Source: Chachezhania antarctica | GTDB lineage: Bacteria; Pseudomonadota; Alphaproteobacteria; Rhodobacterales; Rhodobacteraceae | Assembly: GCF_003646465.1 (NCBI RefSeq) | Contig: NZ_QZEX01000009.1 | Location: 122,142 to 186,141, forward strand | DNA: 64,000 nucleotides | Direction of reading: 5' to 3' | Shown: positions 15,823-23,656 of the stretch, in pieces | How the letters are laid out: every line of letters starts with the position of its first letter | How positions within the stretch are numbered: the first letter of the stretch is position 1 | The notes under the pieces: generated by a model | The model's input: the letters and a program-made list of their open reading frames with translations, nothing else | Told to the model about the DNA's origin: nothing | Database searches by the model: none | Program-made: the position numbers and the translations under genes

Positions 15823-16703
15823 CAGGCGTCTCCCCGCCGGGCGAGCCGCAGCTGGACCACCAGAAGAAGCAGCACCGCCGCCATGACCATCATCGCCAGC
15901 GCAGAGCCGAAGGGCCAGTTGCGCGCCGACAGGAACTGCTGCTCGATCAGGTTGCCGATCATCAGGACCTTGGCACCGCCCAGCACCGACGGCACGATGA
16001 AGTTCCCCAGCGACGGGATGAAGGTGATGATGGATCCACCGATGATCCCCGGCATTGTCGCGGGCAGCACCACCTTCCAGAAGGTCTGCACCCGCGTCGC
16101 CCCAAGATCGGACGAGGCTTCAAGCTGCGCGATGTCGAGCTTTTCTATGGATCCGTAAAGCGGCAGGAACATGAACGGGATGAAGACGTAAGTCATCCCA
16201 AGGATCACGGCGAAATCTGAATACAGAAACTCGATGGGATCAGAGGTGATCCCGATTCCCATCAGGCCCTGGTTCAGGAATCCGGTGGGCCGCAGGATCA
16301 GGACCCAAGCGAAAAGGCGCACGATCAGGCTGACGAAAAAGGGGAGCGTGACAAGGAAGATCGCGAAGTCGCGGCGGCCCGGTGACATGCGGCTGATCCA
16401 GAAGGCGGCGGGGTAGCTGACCAACAGGCTCGTAACCACCGTCAACCCCGCAAGCCGCAGCGACCGCAGGAAGATCCCCAGAAAGACCGGATCGAATTTT
16501 TCGTACCGCGTGTCGGCCCAGCCAAGTATCCGACCGTAGTTCAGGTGCGAGAACACCCAGTCGACACCGCCATAAATGCCGGGCGTCAGGAAGCTGTAGA
16601 CCAGCATGGTCAGGAGCGGCCCGCAAAAGAAGACCAGCAGGAACACCGACGGCGCACCAAGAAGGCCTATCAGCTGAAGGACCTTTCGCCGGGCAAGTTT
16701 CAT
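15822..16703 (-). CDS. ABC transporter permease, PotB-like
   Basis: A 293-residue inner-membrane protein with six hydrophobic segments, the first being IGLLGAPSVFLLVFFCGPLLTMLVYSF. The long periplasmic loop before the second helix is typical of PotB. The EAA loop reads EASSDLGATRVQTFWKVVLPATMPGI, and LGNFIVPSVLGGAKVLMIGNLIEQQF is the conserved PotB C-terminal block. The start overlaps the ATPase stop by 4 bp. It forms the membrane channel of the polyamine-type importer with the PotC-like protein. Confidence 0.9.
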   Translation of the reverse strand: MKLARRKVLQLIGLLGAPSVFLLVFFCGPLLTMLVYSFLTPGIYGGVDWVFSHLNYGRILGWADTRYEKFDPVFLGIFLRSLRLAGLTVVTSLLVSYPAAFWISRMSPGRRDFAIFLVTLPFFVSLIVRLFAWVLILRPTGFLNQGLMGIGITSDPIEFLYSDFAVILGMTYVFIPFMFLPLYGSIEKLDIAQLEASSDLGATRVQTFWKVVLPATMPGIIGGSIITFIPSLGNFIVPSVLGGAKVLMIGNLIEQQFLSARNWPFGSALAMMVMAAVLLLLVVQLRLARRGDA

Positions 16704-17761
16704 TCTGCGACCTCGTCGATCAGGTGCAGGCCGGACGCCGGGGCGTGAAGCGTCAGATCCGCCCCGACCTCGGGTGCCGTGGCGCCGGATCGGATCAGCG
16801 CGCGGACGGTGCCGAAGGCGGCGGTCTCCAGCGTGATCTGATGGTCCTTGCCGGAATAGTAGGTCTCGGCAATCCGGCCCGAGAAGGACAGTTTCGGACC
16901 TTCCGGTTTGGCCAATCCCAACGCTTCGGGACGAAGAAGCAGTGTTGCCTGTCGGGAGGCGCAGGTGGTGGCGAAGCTCTGGCCATCGGCCAAGCTGGCC
17001 TGTCCACCATCAATCGCGACAGGCAGCAGGTTGCTTTCGCCCAGGAAGTCCGCAGTGAACAGGTTCGCCGGGCTCTCGTACAGGACCGAAGGCACGTCGA
17101 TCTGCTGGATGCGGCCATGGGCCAGAACGGCGATGCGGTCGGACATCGTCAGCGCTTCTTCCTGGTCGTGGGTGACGAAGACGAAACCGATCCCCAGCTC
17201 GCGCTGGATCGCCTTCAGTTCCTGCTGCATCTTCTGGCGCAGGTTCTTGTCCAGCGCCGAGAGCGGTTCATCGAGAAGCAGAAGCTTGGGCTTGCCAGCC
17301 AGGGCACGGGCCAGCGCAACGCGCTGCTGCTGCCCACCTGAAAGCTGCGAGACCGAACGTTTCTCCATGCCTTCCAGGCCGACCAGTTCCAGCATTTCGC
17401 TCACGCGGGTGCGGATCGTAGCCTTGTCATTGCCCGCGATCTCCAGCGCGTAGCCCACGTTCCGGGCGACGCTCATGTGGTTGAACAGTGCATAGCGCTG
17501 GAACACGGTGTTTACCGGACGCCGGTGCGCAGGCATCTGGGTGACGGCCGCGCCGTCGATCAGGACGTCGCCCGCATCCAGCGTTTCGAACCCGCTGATG
17601 CAACGCAACAGCGTGGTCTTGCCGCAGCCCGAAGGCCCCAGCAGCGTCACGAACTCGGCCGAGGCAAGCTTCAGAGAAACACCGTCGAGCGCGGTCATCA
17701 CACCACCCTCCGGCGTGCGGAAGCGTTTTCGTGCGTCAACGATTTCCAGATGTGCAGGCAT
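16700..17761 (-). CDS. ABC transporter ATP-binding protein, PotA-like
   Basis: A 353-residue ATPase of the CUT1/PotA type. Walker A is GPSGCGKTT (42-50), the Q-loop sits in NTVFQRYALFNHM, the signature is LSGGQQQRVALARAL, Walker B is LLLLDEPLSALD, and the switch histidine lies in FVTHDQEEAL. The C-terminal third is a TOBE regulatory domain (TLLLRPEALGL, GRIAETYYSGKDHQI). It energises the PotB/PotC-like permeases. The start at 17761 follows 67 bp of spacer after the binding-protein gene; that spacer contains a perfect hairpin (17776-17799) likely to limit read-through. Confidence 0.92.
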   Translation of the reverse strand: MPAHLEIVDARKRFRTPEGGVMTALDGVSLKLASAEFVTLLGPSGCGKTTLLRCISGFETLDAGDVLIDGAAVTQMPAHRRPVNTVFQRYALFNHMSVARNVGYALEIAGNDKATIRTRVSEMLELVGLEGMEKRSVSQLSGGQQQRVALARALAGKPKLLLLDEPLSALDKNLRQKMQQELKAIQRELGIGFVFVTHDQEEALTMSDRIAVLAHGRIQQIDVPSVLYESPANLFTADFLGESNLLPVAIDGGQASLADGQSFATTCASRQATLLLRPEALGLAKPEGPKLSFSGRIAETYYSGKDHQITLETAAFGTVRALIRSGATAPEVGADLTLHAPASGLHLIDEVAE

Positions 17762-17775
17762 GGGAGAAGTCCTGA

Positions 17776-17799
17776 GCCCGGGCAGTCCCCTGCCCGGGC
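17776..17799 (-). terminator. Hairpin between binding-protein and ATPase genes (attenuator or stabiliser)
   Basis: GCCCGGGCAG and CTGCCCGGGC form perfect 10-bp arms around TCCC. It lies 30 bp after the binding-protein stop within the operon. No T-run follows. Such hairpins commonly stabilise the upstream message or partly terminate, so that the binding protein outnumbers the membrane subunits. Confidence 0.6.
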
Positions 17800-17828
17800 A
17801 TGGCAGGGTTGAAACCCCGCAGGTTACG

Positions 17829-18866
17829 TCATTGCGCGGTTTTGATCCGCGTCCATTCGGAATTGTAGAGTTGCAAGTCGCGGCCCAGGTCCTCGAAGAT
17901 CTGGAGCTTGCCCATGGTCTCCTGGTCCGGGTAGATCGTTTCGTTCGACACGATCTCGGCCGGGATCAGCTCCTGCGCGGGGATATTCGGCGTGCCGTTC
18001 ATCTGCTGTTCGACGTTCAGCGCAGCGATTTCCGGCTGCAGGTAGAACTCCATGAACTTGATGGCATTCTCCTTGTTGGGGGCCGACTCCAGAACGCAGA
18101 TATCCTCCTGGTACATCGTGGCCCCTTCCTTGGGGATGATGTAGCCGATCGTCTCCGGGTTTTCCGACACGAAGAGGTTCGCGCCCACGTACCAATGCGC
18201 GGCGGCCACATCGCCCGAGATCACTTGCGGCACGGAATCGTAGGTGAAGGCCGTCACGCCATCGAGGTTCGAGACGATGTAATCGGCAGCGGCTTCAACC
18301 TCGGCCGGGTCGGTGGAATTCACCGAATTCCCGCCCATGATCAGACCGACGCCGATTGTTTCGCGAAGGTCATCCAGAAGGGTGATCTTCTTGCCCTCCT
18401 TGCCGAGCGCGAAGAAGTCCTCCCACCCGGTGATGCCGCCGGCGAGTTCCTTGTTGTAGACGATCCCCACGTTGCCCCAGGCGTAGGGCAGGCAGTATTC
18501 GGCGTCGGGGTCGGTCTTGGCACGGACGAATTGCGGGTCGATGTTTTCAAAGCCCGCCGCGCTGCCGATATCAGTCTTCGCCAGCAGCCCAAGCTGATAC
18601 ATGATGTCGTGCATGTGGACGGACGGGAAGACAATGTCGTACCCTGTGGCGCCGGCCTGGATCTTGGCCAGCATCTCTTCGTTCGAACCGTAGGTGTCGA
18701 GCGTGACCTCGATCCCGGTTTCCTCGGTGAATTTGTTCAGCACGGCGGGGTTGATGTAGTCACCCCAGTTATAGAGCGACAGCGTGCCCTCGGCCGTCGC
18801 GGCCAGCGGTGTCAGGGCGAGGGGCGCGATCAGAGCCAGGCTGGCCCGAAGAGCGGTCTTCTTCAT
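17829..18866 (-). CDS. Extracellular solute-binding protein, PotD/PotF-like
   Basis: A 345-residue periplasmic receptor. A signal peptide (MKKTALRASLALIAPLALTP, cleavage near ATAEG) precedes TLSLYNWGDYINPAVL, the hallmark N-terminus of spermidine/putrescine receptors. The segments GYDIVFPSVHMHDIM, YCLPYAWGNVGIVYNKE and VAAAHWYVGANLF form the amine-binding cleft region. It is the first gene of the operon with the PotA-, PotB- and PotC-like proteins and the P1 peptidase, and is divergent from an RpiR regulator. The specificity could be a polyamine or a modified amine. The peptidase at the end of the operon argues for an amide- or peptide-linked ligand, but that is inference. Confidence 0.9.
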   Translation of the reverse strand: MKKTALRASLALIAPLALTPLAATAEGTLSLYNWGDYINPAVLNKFTEETGIEVTLDTYGSNEEMLAKIQAGATGYDIVFPSVHMHDIMYQLGLLAKTDIGSAAGFENIDPQFVRAKTDPDAEYCLPYAWGNVGIVYNKELAGGITGWEDFFALGKEGKKITLLDDLRETIGVGLIMGGNSVNSTDPAEVEAAADYIVSNLDGVTAFTYDSVPQVISGDVAAAHWYVGANLFVSENPETIGYIIPKEGATMYQEDICVLESAPNKENAIKFMEFYLQPEIAALNVEQQMNGTPNIPAQELIPAEIVSNETIYPDQETMGKLQIFEDLGRDLQLYNSEWTRIKTAQ

Positions 18867-18933
18867 GCGTTCATGTCTCCCGGTAAAGGTCTTGACTGAG
18901 GTTTTTCCTTGAGGACGGAGGATGGTTGAGTAA

Positions 18934-18971
18934 TATCTTTTTCGTCAAATGGTATTTTTCTGTCATTTTGG
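18934..18971. promoter_or_regulatory. Direct repeat, possible RpiR-type operator
   Basis: Two similar blocks follow each other about two helical turns apart: TATCTTTTTCGTCAAATGG (18934-18952) and TATTTTTCTGTCATTTTGG (18953-18971). Both contain a T-run, GTCA and a terminal TGG. They lie just before the RpiR gene start and opposite the binding-protein operon. Dimeric RpiR regulators often use repeated half-sites. Confidence 0.35.
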
Positions 18972-18980
18972 AGATTCACT

Positions 18981-19847
18981 GTGTCCAACGGTTTTGCATC
19001 CTTTGCCGAGGCGCCGATTGACGACCTGGTGGGTAAAATGAAGGCTGGACTGCCGAAATTGCCCAAGCAGGAGGCGAAAGTTGCACAGTATTTCCTGCTG
19101 AATCTGAACTCGATCTCGTTCGAGACAGGGAAATCCATCGCCCAGAAAGCCGGAGTCGCCGAAATTACCGTCGGGCGAATGCTGCGGAGGTTCGGCTGTG
19201 CAGGCATGAAGGAGTTCAAGGCGATGCTGCGCCAGCGCTATTCGGTCAGCGGCCATGCCCTGGCCGAAGAAAGCGCCGAACCGCCCGCGGACTGGCAAGA
19301 CCAGATGAATGCCGAACTGCGCGCCGTCCGAACTGTCTATGCAAAGATCGACACCCCGGCTTTCCAGGCCGCCGAACACTACCTGCGCCAGGCGCACGAG
19401 ATCTATGTCACCGGCTTTCAGACCGTCCGTGGGCTGGCAGAGGATACGGCCCGGCGGCTGGCGCTGGCTCGACCGCGGGTGCGGTTCCTTTCGGGCCATG
19501 ACAGCATGTTGTCGGAATGGCTTGACCCGCCCACAGCGGGGCAAAGCTGCCTTCTGATCATCGATGTCATTCCCTATGCTTCGGAATGCGAAACGCTGGC
19601 GCGTCTGGCGCGCGAACAGGGGCGATCCGTCATCGTCGTGACCGACGAATACTGTCACTGGGCGCACGATGTCACGGACGCCGTGATCAATTCGCCTTCA
19701 AAGACCGGTCTTTTTCTCGAATCTATCCTCGGGCTGAACGCGGCGACCAGTCTGCTGGTCCACTCAGCCGCCGCGACCCCCGGTAGTAACATCGAAGAGC
19801 GCATGCGTGACTGGAAGCGACTGGCCAACCGGCTTCAACTGTTTTGA
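18981..19847 (+). CDS. RpiR-family transcriptional regulator (HTH_6 + SIS)
   Basis: A 288-residue regulator. The N-terminal HTH_6 domain (LPKQEAKVAQYFLLNLNSISFETGKSIAQKAGVAEITVGRMLRRFG, about residues 25-75) is followed by a SIS domain (AHEIYVTGFQTVRGLAEDTARRL, SCLLIIDVIPYASECETLARLAREQG, VIVVTDEYCHWAHDVTDAVI), which in relatives binds phosphosugars or other anions. The start is GTG at 18981 with GGAG 8 bp upstream. It is divergent from the polyamine-type ABC operon, its probable target. The ligand is not deducible; RpiR members beside amino-acid and amine transporters are known, so a sugar phosphate need not be assumed. Confidence 0.88.
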   Translation: MSNGFASFAEAPIDDLVGKMKAGLPKLPKQEAKVAQYFLLNLNSISFETGKSIAQKAGVAEITVGRMLRRFGCAGMKEFKAMLRQRYSVSGHALAEESAEPPADWQDQMNAELRAVRTVYAKIDTPAFQAAEHYLRQAHEIYVTGFQTVRGLAEDTARRLALARPRVRFLSGHDSMLSEWLDPPTAGQSCLLIIDVIPYASECETLARLAREQGRSVIVVTDEYCHWAHDVTDAVINSPSKTGLFLESILGLNAATSLLVHSAAATPGSNIEERMRDWKRLANRLQLF

Positions 19848-20507
19848 AGAGAACGACACAGATGTTGTCCGGCGGTGTTGGCATTTGTGGGACTGGCCAA
19901 ACGGTCTAGTGCCGAATCCAGAGGAAACTCCGTCGATGCGGGCTCCCAGCATGTGAAATTGGCCCCGTTCAGGCCGCGAGGGCAAGGGCCATCGGCTCGA
20001 TGGACTGAGAAGGGGTGTCCCAATCATCGACCTTCCATCTGGCCGGAGGGCAATCGGCCATGTTGCGGTGGAAGCCGAACTCGCACGCAGGTGCGAAGGC
20101 GACATTCAACCTGTCGCTCTCATCAACGGCCAACGCGAAAGGGGGGAGCTGCCACTTTCGCGATAGGCCGGCGTGTTGAGGTACGACAGATCCAAATCCA
20201 TCATCGGGCGGATATAGGTGGTCTTGCGGGCAAATCTGTAGGCAACCCACGCGCGGATGCCGACAAGGTGTGCGTCCGGTTCGGCCGTCAACAAACCAAT
20301 GGCCCGGATACCATTCGATCTTGTCGGTCATACGGTGCTCCTTGTCCTGGACGATTTGCCGGGCAGTGACCGCGATTTCGCGTTAGGTGCTGCTGTGCTG
20401 GCGGCGGTGCAGCGCCTTGACGATGGGCTTGATACCCTTTCAGGGACTAATTGGACATTGCCGGTGTGGTTCATCATTGTAGAGGTTCGTACCAGAGGGC
20501 CCCAGAG
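19848..20507. other. Degenerate intergenic stretch
   Basis: About 660 bases without a credible gene. Minus-strand frames (for example one reading MTDKIEWYPGHWFVDGR from 20331) lack ribosome-binding sites, change frame and match no family I know. The neighbouring truncated XRE gene and IS481 remnant suggest decayed mobile DNA. Confidence 0.45.
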
Positions 20508-20735
20508 TTGCCAGAGGACAGCTTTCCACAGAACCTTAGATTGCTCTGCAGCTACGCGCATTCGATCACCGAAGTCTGCGAGAAACTCTCGATCAACCGT
20601 CAGCAATTCCACCGCTATCTGAACGGGCAAAGCCGGCCGTCGCATCGAAACCTGCGGAACATTTGCGATTTCTTCGGCGTGGATGTATCGACGACCTGGG
20701 CGCCTTCCGCGCGGCCTCCTTCATTGAACGTGTGA
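20508..20735 (+). pseudogene. Truncated XRE-type helix-turn-helix regulator
   Basis: About 60 residues are recognisable: LPEDSFPQNLRLLCSYAHSI, then TEVCEKLSINRQQFHRYLNG and RPSHRNLRNICDFFGVD. This is the N-terminal HTH of a family of larger alphaproteobacterial regulators. After FFGVD the frame runs into unrelated residues and stops, so the sensory part is lost. It sits next to an IS481 remnant, which may mark the break. Expression of the fragment is unlikely to matter. Confidence 0.55.
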
Positions 20736-20869
20736 TGAAAACCTGAGGTTCTGTCGCAAAGTTCAACGGAACGATCTGTGTGGTCGCCTTGTTTGCCTAT
20801 GAATTTTAGCTAGGCGTTTAACCCACGGTTTGATGGTGCGATCCTTTCTCAGGAAAGGAAGGAAGCATT

Positions 20870-21263
20870 ATGGGTCAGGTTCGTCACGGGAGCGTTACCA
20901 CAACGCATGCCGTCAGAGCTGCAATACAACGATCGCGAACTTCGCGCGCGACGCTGAGCCGGGAACTGGACAACTATCCAAAGACAGTAGAGAAATGGCG
21001 CAAACGGCAGACGGTCGAGGATCTGAAAAGAAGCCCCGAGGGACCCACGTTCGACGATTTATTCTGAGGCTGAGGAGGCGGCGATCATCGCGTTCAGACG
21101 GCGAACGCTGCTTCCACTGGACGGTTGTCTTTACACTCTGCAACCATCAATCCCGCATCTGACACGCTCGGCGCTGGATCGGCTCTTGCAGCGGCACGCA
21201 GCGCTTGCCTGATGTCGAGGGTGACAAGCCAAAACGGTCGAAGCTCAAAAGCTACCCGATCCA
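20870..21263 (+). pseudogene. IS481-family transposase remnant, frameshifted
   Basis: The first frame (20870-21067) reads MGQVRHGSVTTTHAVRAAIQ and continues to EKWRKRQTVEDL, the usual start of an IS481-type transposase. The sequence then shifts frame and continues as EAEEAAIIAFRRRTLLPLDG followed by LYTLQPSIPHLTRSALDRLL, then a stop, then GDKPKRSKLKSYPI in another frame. The DDE catalytic core downstream is missing. At least two frameshifts and a truncation make it inactive. Confidence 0.75.
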
Positions 21264-21287
21264 CTGCGCGCCCAAGCCCATGGCCGT

Positions 21288-21428
21288 ATGCTGGGGGCTG
21301 TTCTATGCGTCGGCCTAGTTGGGTTCACCATCTTCTGGGCCGTCAAAGTGTTCTACAGTATCGTACCGAAGGCCTATGACGGCGCGGGGCAAACCCCTGC
21401 CGCCCGTCTGAAGCCGGGCGCAAGCTGA
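21288..21428 (+). CDS. Possible 46-aa membrane protein
   Basis: A short frame beginning MLGAVLCVGLVGFTIFWAVK could form one transmembrane helix followed by a small polar tail ending PAARLKPGAS. There is no clear ribosome-binding site, and it begins only 25 bp after the broken IS481 gene. I do not recognise it; it may be the end of a disrupted gene or chance. Confidence 0.2.
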   Translation: MLGAVLCVGLVGFTIFWAVKVFYSIVPKAYDGAGQTPAARLKPGAS

Positions 21429-21649
21429 ACTCTGCCCCTGTCGTTTCGAAGCTTCGGCCCCATCCGGGGGGCCATGCGCGGCACGCATGGCGCCTGCCCG
21501 GCCTGTCAGAAAATGATCGGCGGAATCGAGCGTTTCTGAAGCAAAGCAAGGAACCCATCTGCGCGCCGCGGGTTGTCCTGCCAACGCCACCGCGCGTCCT
21601 TGATAACGGACGTTTTTAGCGGTGGGCCAATTGAAGAAGGAACGACATC

Positions 21650-22213
21650 ATGCCTGCACTCGAAAACGCAAAGGTCCTGATCATCGCCACGAACGGGTTT
21701 GAACAATCCGAACTGATGGAGCCCAAGAAGCAACTGTCCGAAGCGGGCGCGACGGTCCATGTCGCGACACTCGACGGCGGGGCCATCAAGGGTTGGAAGG
21801 GCAAGGACTGGGGCGATACAGTCGACGCCGACCTCAAGATTTCCGACGTGAATGTCGACGACTATATCTGCCTGGTACTGCCCGGTGGCCAGATCAACCC
21901 TGACATCCTGCGGACCGACAAGGCCGCCGTTCAGCTGGTGCGCGACTTCGTCGCCAACGACAAGATCGTCGCTGCGATCTGCCACGCGCCCTGGCTTCTG
22001 ATCGAAGCCGGTGTTGTCGAAGGCCGCGAGATGACGTCCTACCACTCGATCCGCACCGATCTTAAGAACGCCGGTGCCAATGTTGTGGATCAGGAGGTTG
22101 CGATATCCAATGGCATCATCACCTCGCGCAGCCCGGACGACCTCGATGCGTTCGTGGCCAAGATCAAGGAAGAGATCAAGGAAGGCGAACACCAGCGCGA
22201 CGTCGTTGCCTGA
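21650..22213 (+). CDS. DJ-1/PfpI family protein
   Basis: A 187-residue class I glutamine amidotransferase-like protein of the PfpI subgroup. The nucleophile elbow AAICHAPWLL places Cys111 with His112 beside it, and Glu18 in NGFEQSE matches the conserved acidic partner that tunes the cysteine. Members act as proteases, glyoxalase III-type deglycases or stress chaperones. The start at 21650 has GAAGGA upstream. It stands alone between IS debris and a strong terminator (22342-22372). The exact activity cannot be told from sequence. Confidence 0.88.
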   Translation: MPALENAKVLIIATNGFEQSELMEPKKQLSEAGATVHVATLDGGAIKGWKGKDWGDTVDADLKISDVNVDDYICLVLPGGQINPDILRTDKAAVQLVRDFVANDKIVAAICHAPWLLIEAGVVEGREMTSYHSIRTDLKNAGANVVDQEVAISNGIITSRSPDDLDAFVAKIKEEIKEGEHQRDVVA

Positions 22214-22341
22214 TCCGTGGTCGCCAACCGTTCGAGGATTGGAGCGGAGAACAGAACTCTTGCGGCGGGAGTAGTTCCGCAAGGATCGCTGTCGCCGCCG
22301 GTTCAATCACGGCGCGGCGCAACATGCCGGTGGCGACCGGA

Positions 22342-22372
22342 CTTGCCGCGGTGAAGGGATCTCCGCGGCAAG
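22342..22372. terminator. Bidirectional terminator hairpin
   Basis: CTTGCCGCGG and CCGCGGCAAG form perfect 10-bp arms around an 11-base loop, and CCGG on both outer sides can extend the stem past one mismatch. It lies between the convergent DJ-1 (+) and CoA-transferase (-) genes, as expected for a shared terminator. It ends in AAAA towards the plus side, so a U-run would form for the minus-strand transcript only outside the stem. Confidence 0.65.
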
Positions 22373-22385
22373 CCGGAAAAGTGTC

Positions 22386-23600
22386 CTAGATCACGCCATC
22401 CGCGCGCAGGCCGGTCAGCTGGTCCGGCGCGTATCCCAGCGCGCTCAGCACCGCATCGGTGTCGGCCCCCAGCTCGGCCGGTGCCGTCGTTGCCGGGCTG
22501 GTGGTGCCGTTGCCCTTGAAACTGAGCGCCGGGACGTAGACCGGCCCATCGTGACCTTCGACGTGGATCTCGCTCGTCAGAGCGCGGCTGGTGATCTGGT
22601 CTTCGCCGAGGATCTCGTCCAGCCCCCGCACCCGGCCCGCGGGCACGGCGACAGCGTTCAGCATTTCCTCCCATTCGGCAGCCGGGCGGGTTTTGAAGAT
22701 CGCAATAAGCTCGTCCCGGAGGGCGCCGGAATTGGCCTTCAGCGCGTCGGGCGTCGACCAGCGGGGATCTTCTAGCAGATCGGTCCGGCCCATCGCCTCG
22801 GCCATGCGGCGGAACTGCGGCAGGTTGTTGGCGGCCAGCATCAGCACACCCTCCAACGTGTCGAAAGCGCCGGAGGACGGGCTGGCGCTCCAGGCCTCGT
22901 TTCCGGACTGCTCGGGGATCCAGCCGGTGGTCAGGTGCGTTGTCATCAGGGATGCCATCAGCATCAGTGCAGTATCCAGCATGGCGACATCGACCTGCAC
23001 GGCCTCGCCCGTGCGGCGCATTTCCAGCACTCCCGCCATCACGGCCATCGCCGCGTTCATGCCGGTGGCATAGTCGATATAGGGCGAACCCACTTTCGTC
23101 GGCCCCGCACCGGGCGCGCCGGTGGTCATCATGATGCCGCACATGCCCTGGATCACGTGATCATAGGCAGGGCGCCCGCGCATCGGCCCGTCCTGCCCGA
23201 AGGCCGAGATCGAGCAATAGACGATATCCGGCTTCAGTTCCTTTACCGCCTCGAACCCCAGCCCCAGCCGTTCGGCGACACCGGGCTTGAAGTTCTCGAC
23301 AAAGACATCGGCGGTGGCGACCAGTTCCCTGGCAATCTTCAACCCCGCTTCGGATTTCAGGTCCAGCGTCACCGACTTCTTGTTCGAATTCTGCGTCAGG
23401 TAGGAAAGCCCCATCTTACGCTCGGCCAGTTCCGGCACCGAAGCGCCGATGCGCGTCCAGTCGCCTTCGCCGGGCTTTTCGATCTTCAGCACCTCGGCCC
23501 CCATCAGCGCCATCAGGTAGGTGGCGTAAGGCCCGGCCAGAACCTGGCTCAAGTCGACGACCCTCAGGCCCTGCAGCGGTTGGAACATCGGTTTCTCCAT
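22386..23600 (-). CDS. Family III CoA-transferase (CaiB/BaiF)
   Basis: A 404-residue enzyme moving CoA between carboxylic acids. Family blocks are LRVVDLSQVLAGPYATYLMALMGAEVLKIEKPG at the start, SVTLDLKSEAG, FVENFKPGVAERLGLGF, and GSPYIDYATGMNAAMAVM, in which the Asp of YIDYATG is the acyl-carrying nucleophile. The start at 23600 has AGGAAAA upstream. It follows the tctBAC genes on the same strand (56-bp gap), so it is likely to activate the acid brought in by that transporter using a CoA donor. A LysR regulator is divergent from the whole unit. The acid is unknown; relatives use succinate, itaconate, formate/oxalate, carnitine or aromatic acids. Confidence 0.9.
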   Translation of the reverse strand: MEKPMFQPLQGLRVVDLSQVLAGPYATYLMALMGAEVLKIEKPGEGDWTRIGASVPELAERKMGLSYLTQNSNKKSVTLDLKSEAGLKIARELVATADVFVENFKPGVAERLGLGFEAVKELKPDIVYCSISAFGQDGPMRGRPAYDHVIQGMCGIMMTTGAPGAGPTKVGSPYIDYATGMNAAMAVMAGVLEMRRTGEAVQVDVAMLDTALMLMASLMTTHLTTGWIPEQSGNEAWSASPSSGAFDTLEGVLMLAANNLPQFRRMAEAMGRTDLLEDPRWSTPDALKANSGALRDELIAIFKTRPAAEWEEMLNAVAVPAGRVRGLDEILGEDQITSRALTSEIHVEGHDGPVYVPALSFKGNGTTSPATTAPAELGADTDAVLSALGYAPDQLTGLRADGVI

Positions 23601-23656
23601 CGAATGGTTTTCCTGCCTGTATGGGGGGCGGAGCACAGGGCCCCGCCCGGCCTGCC

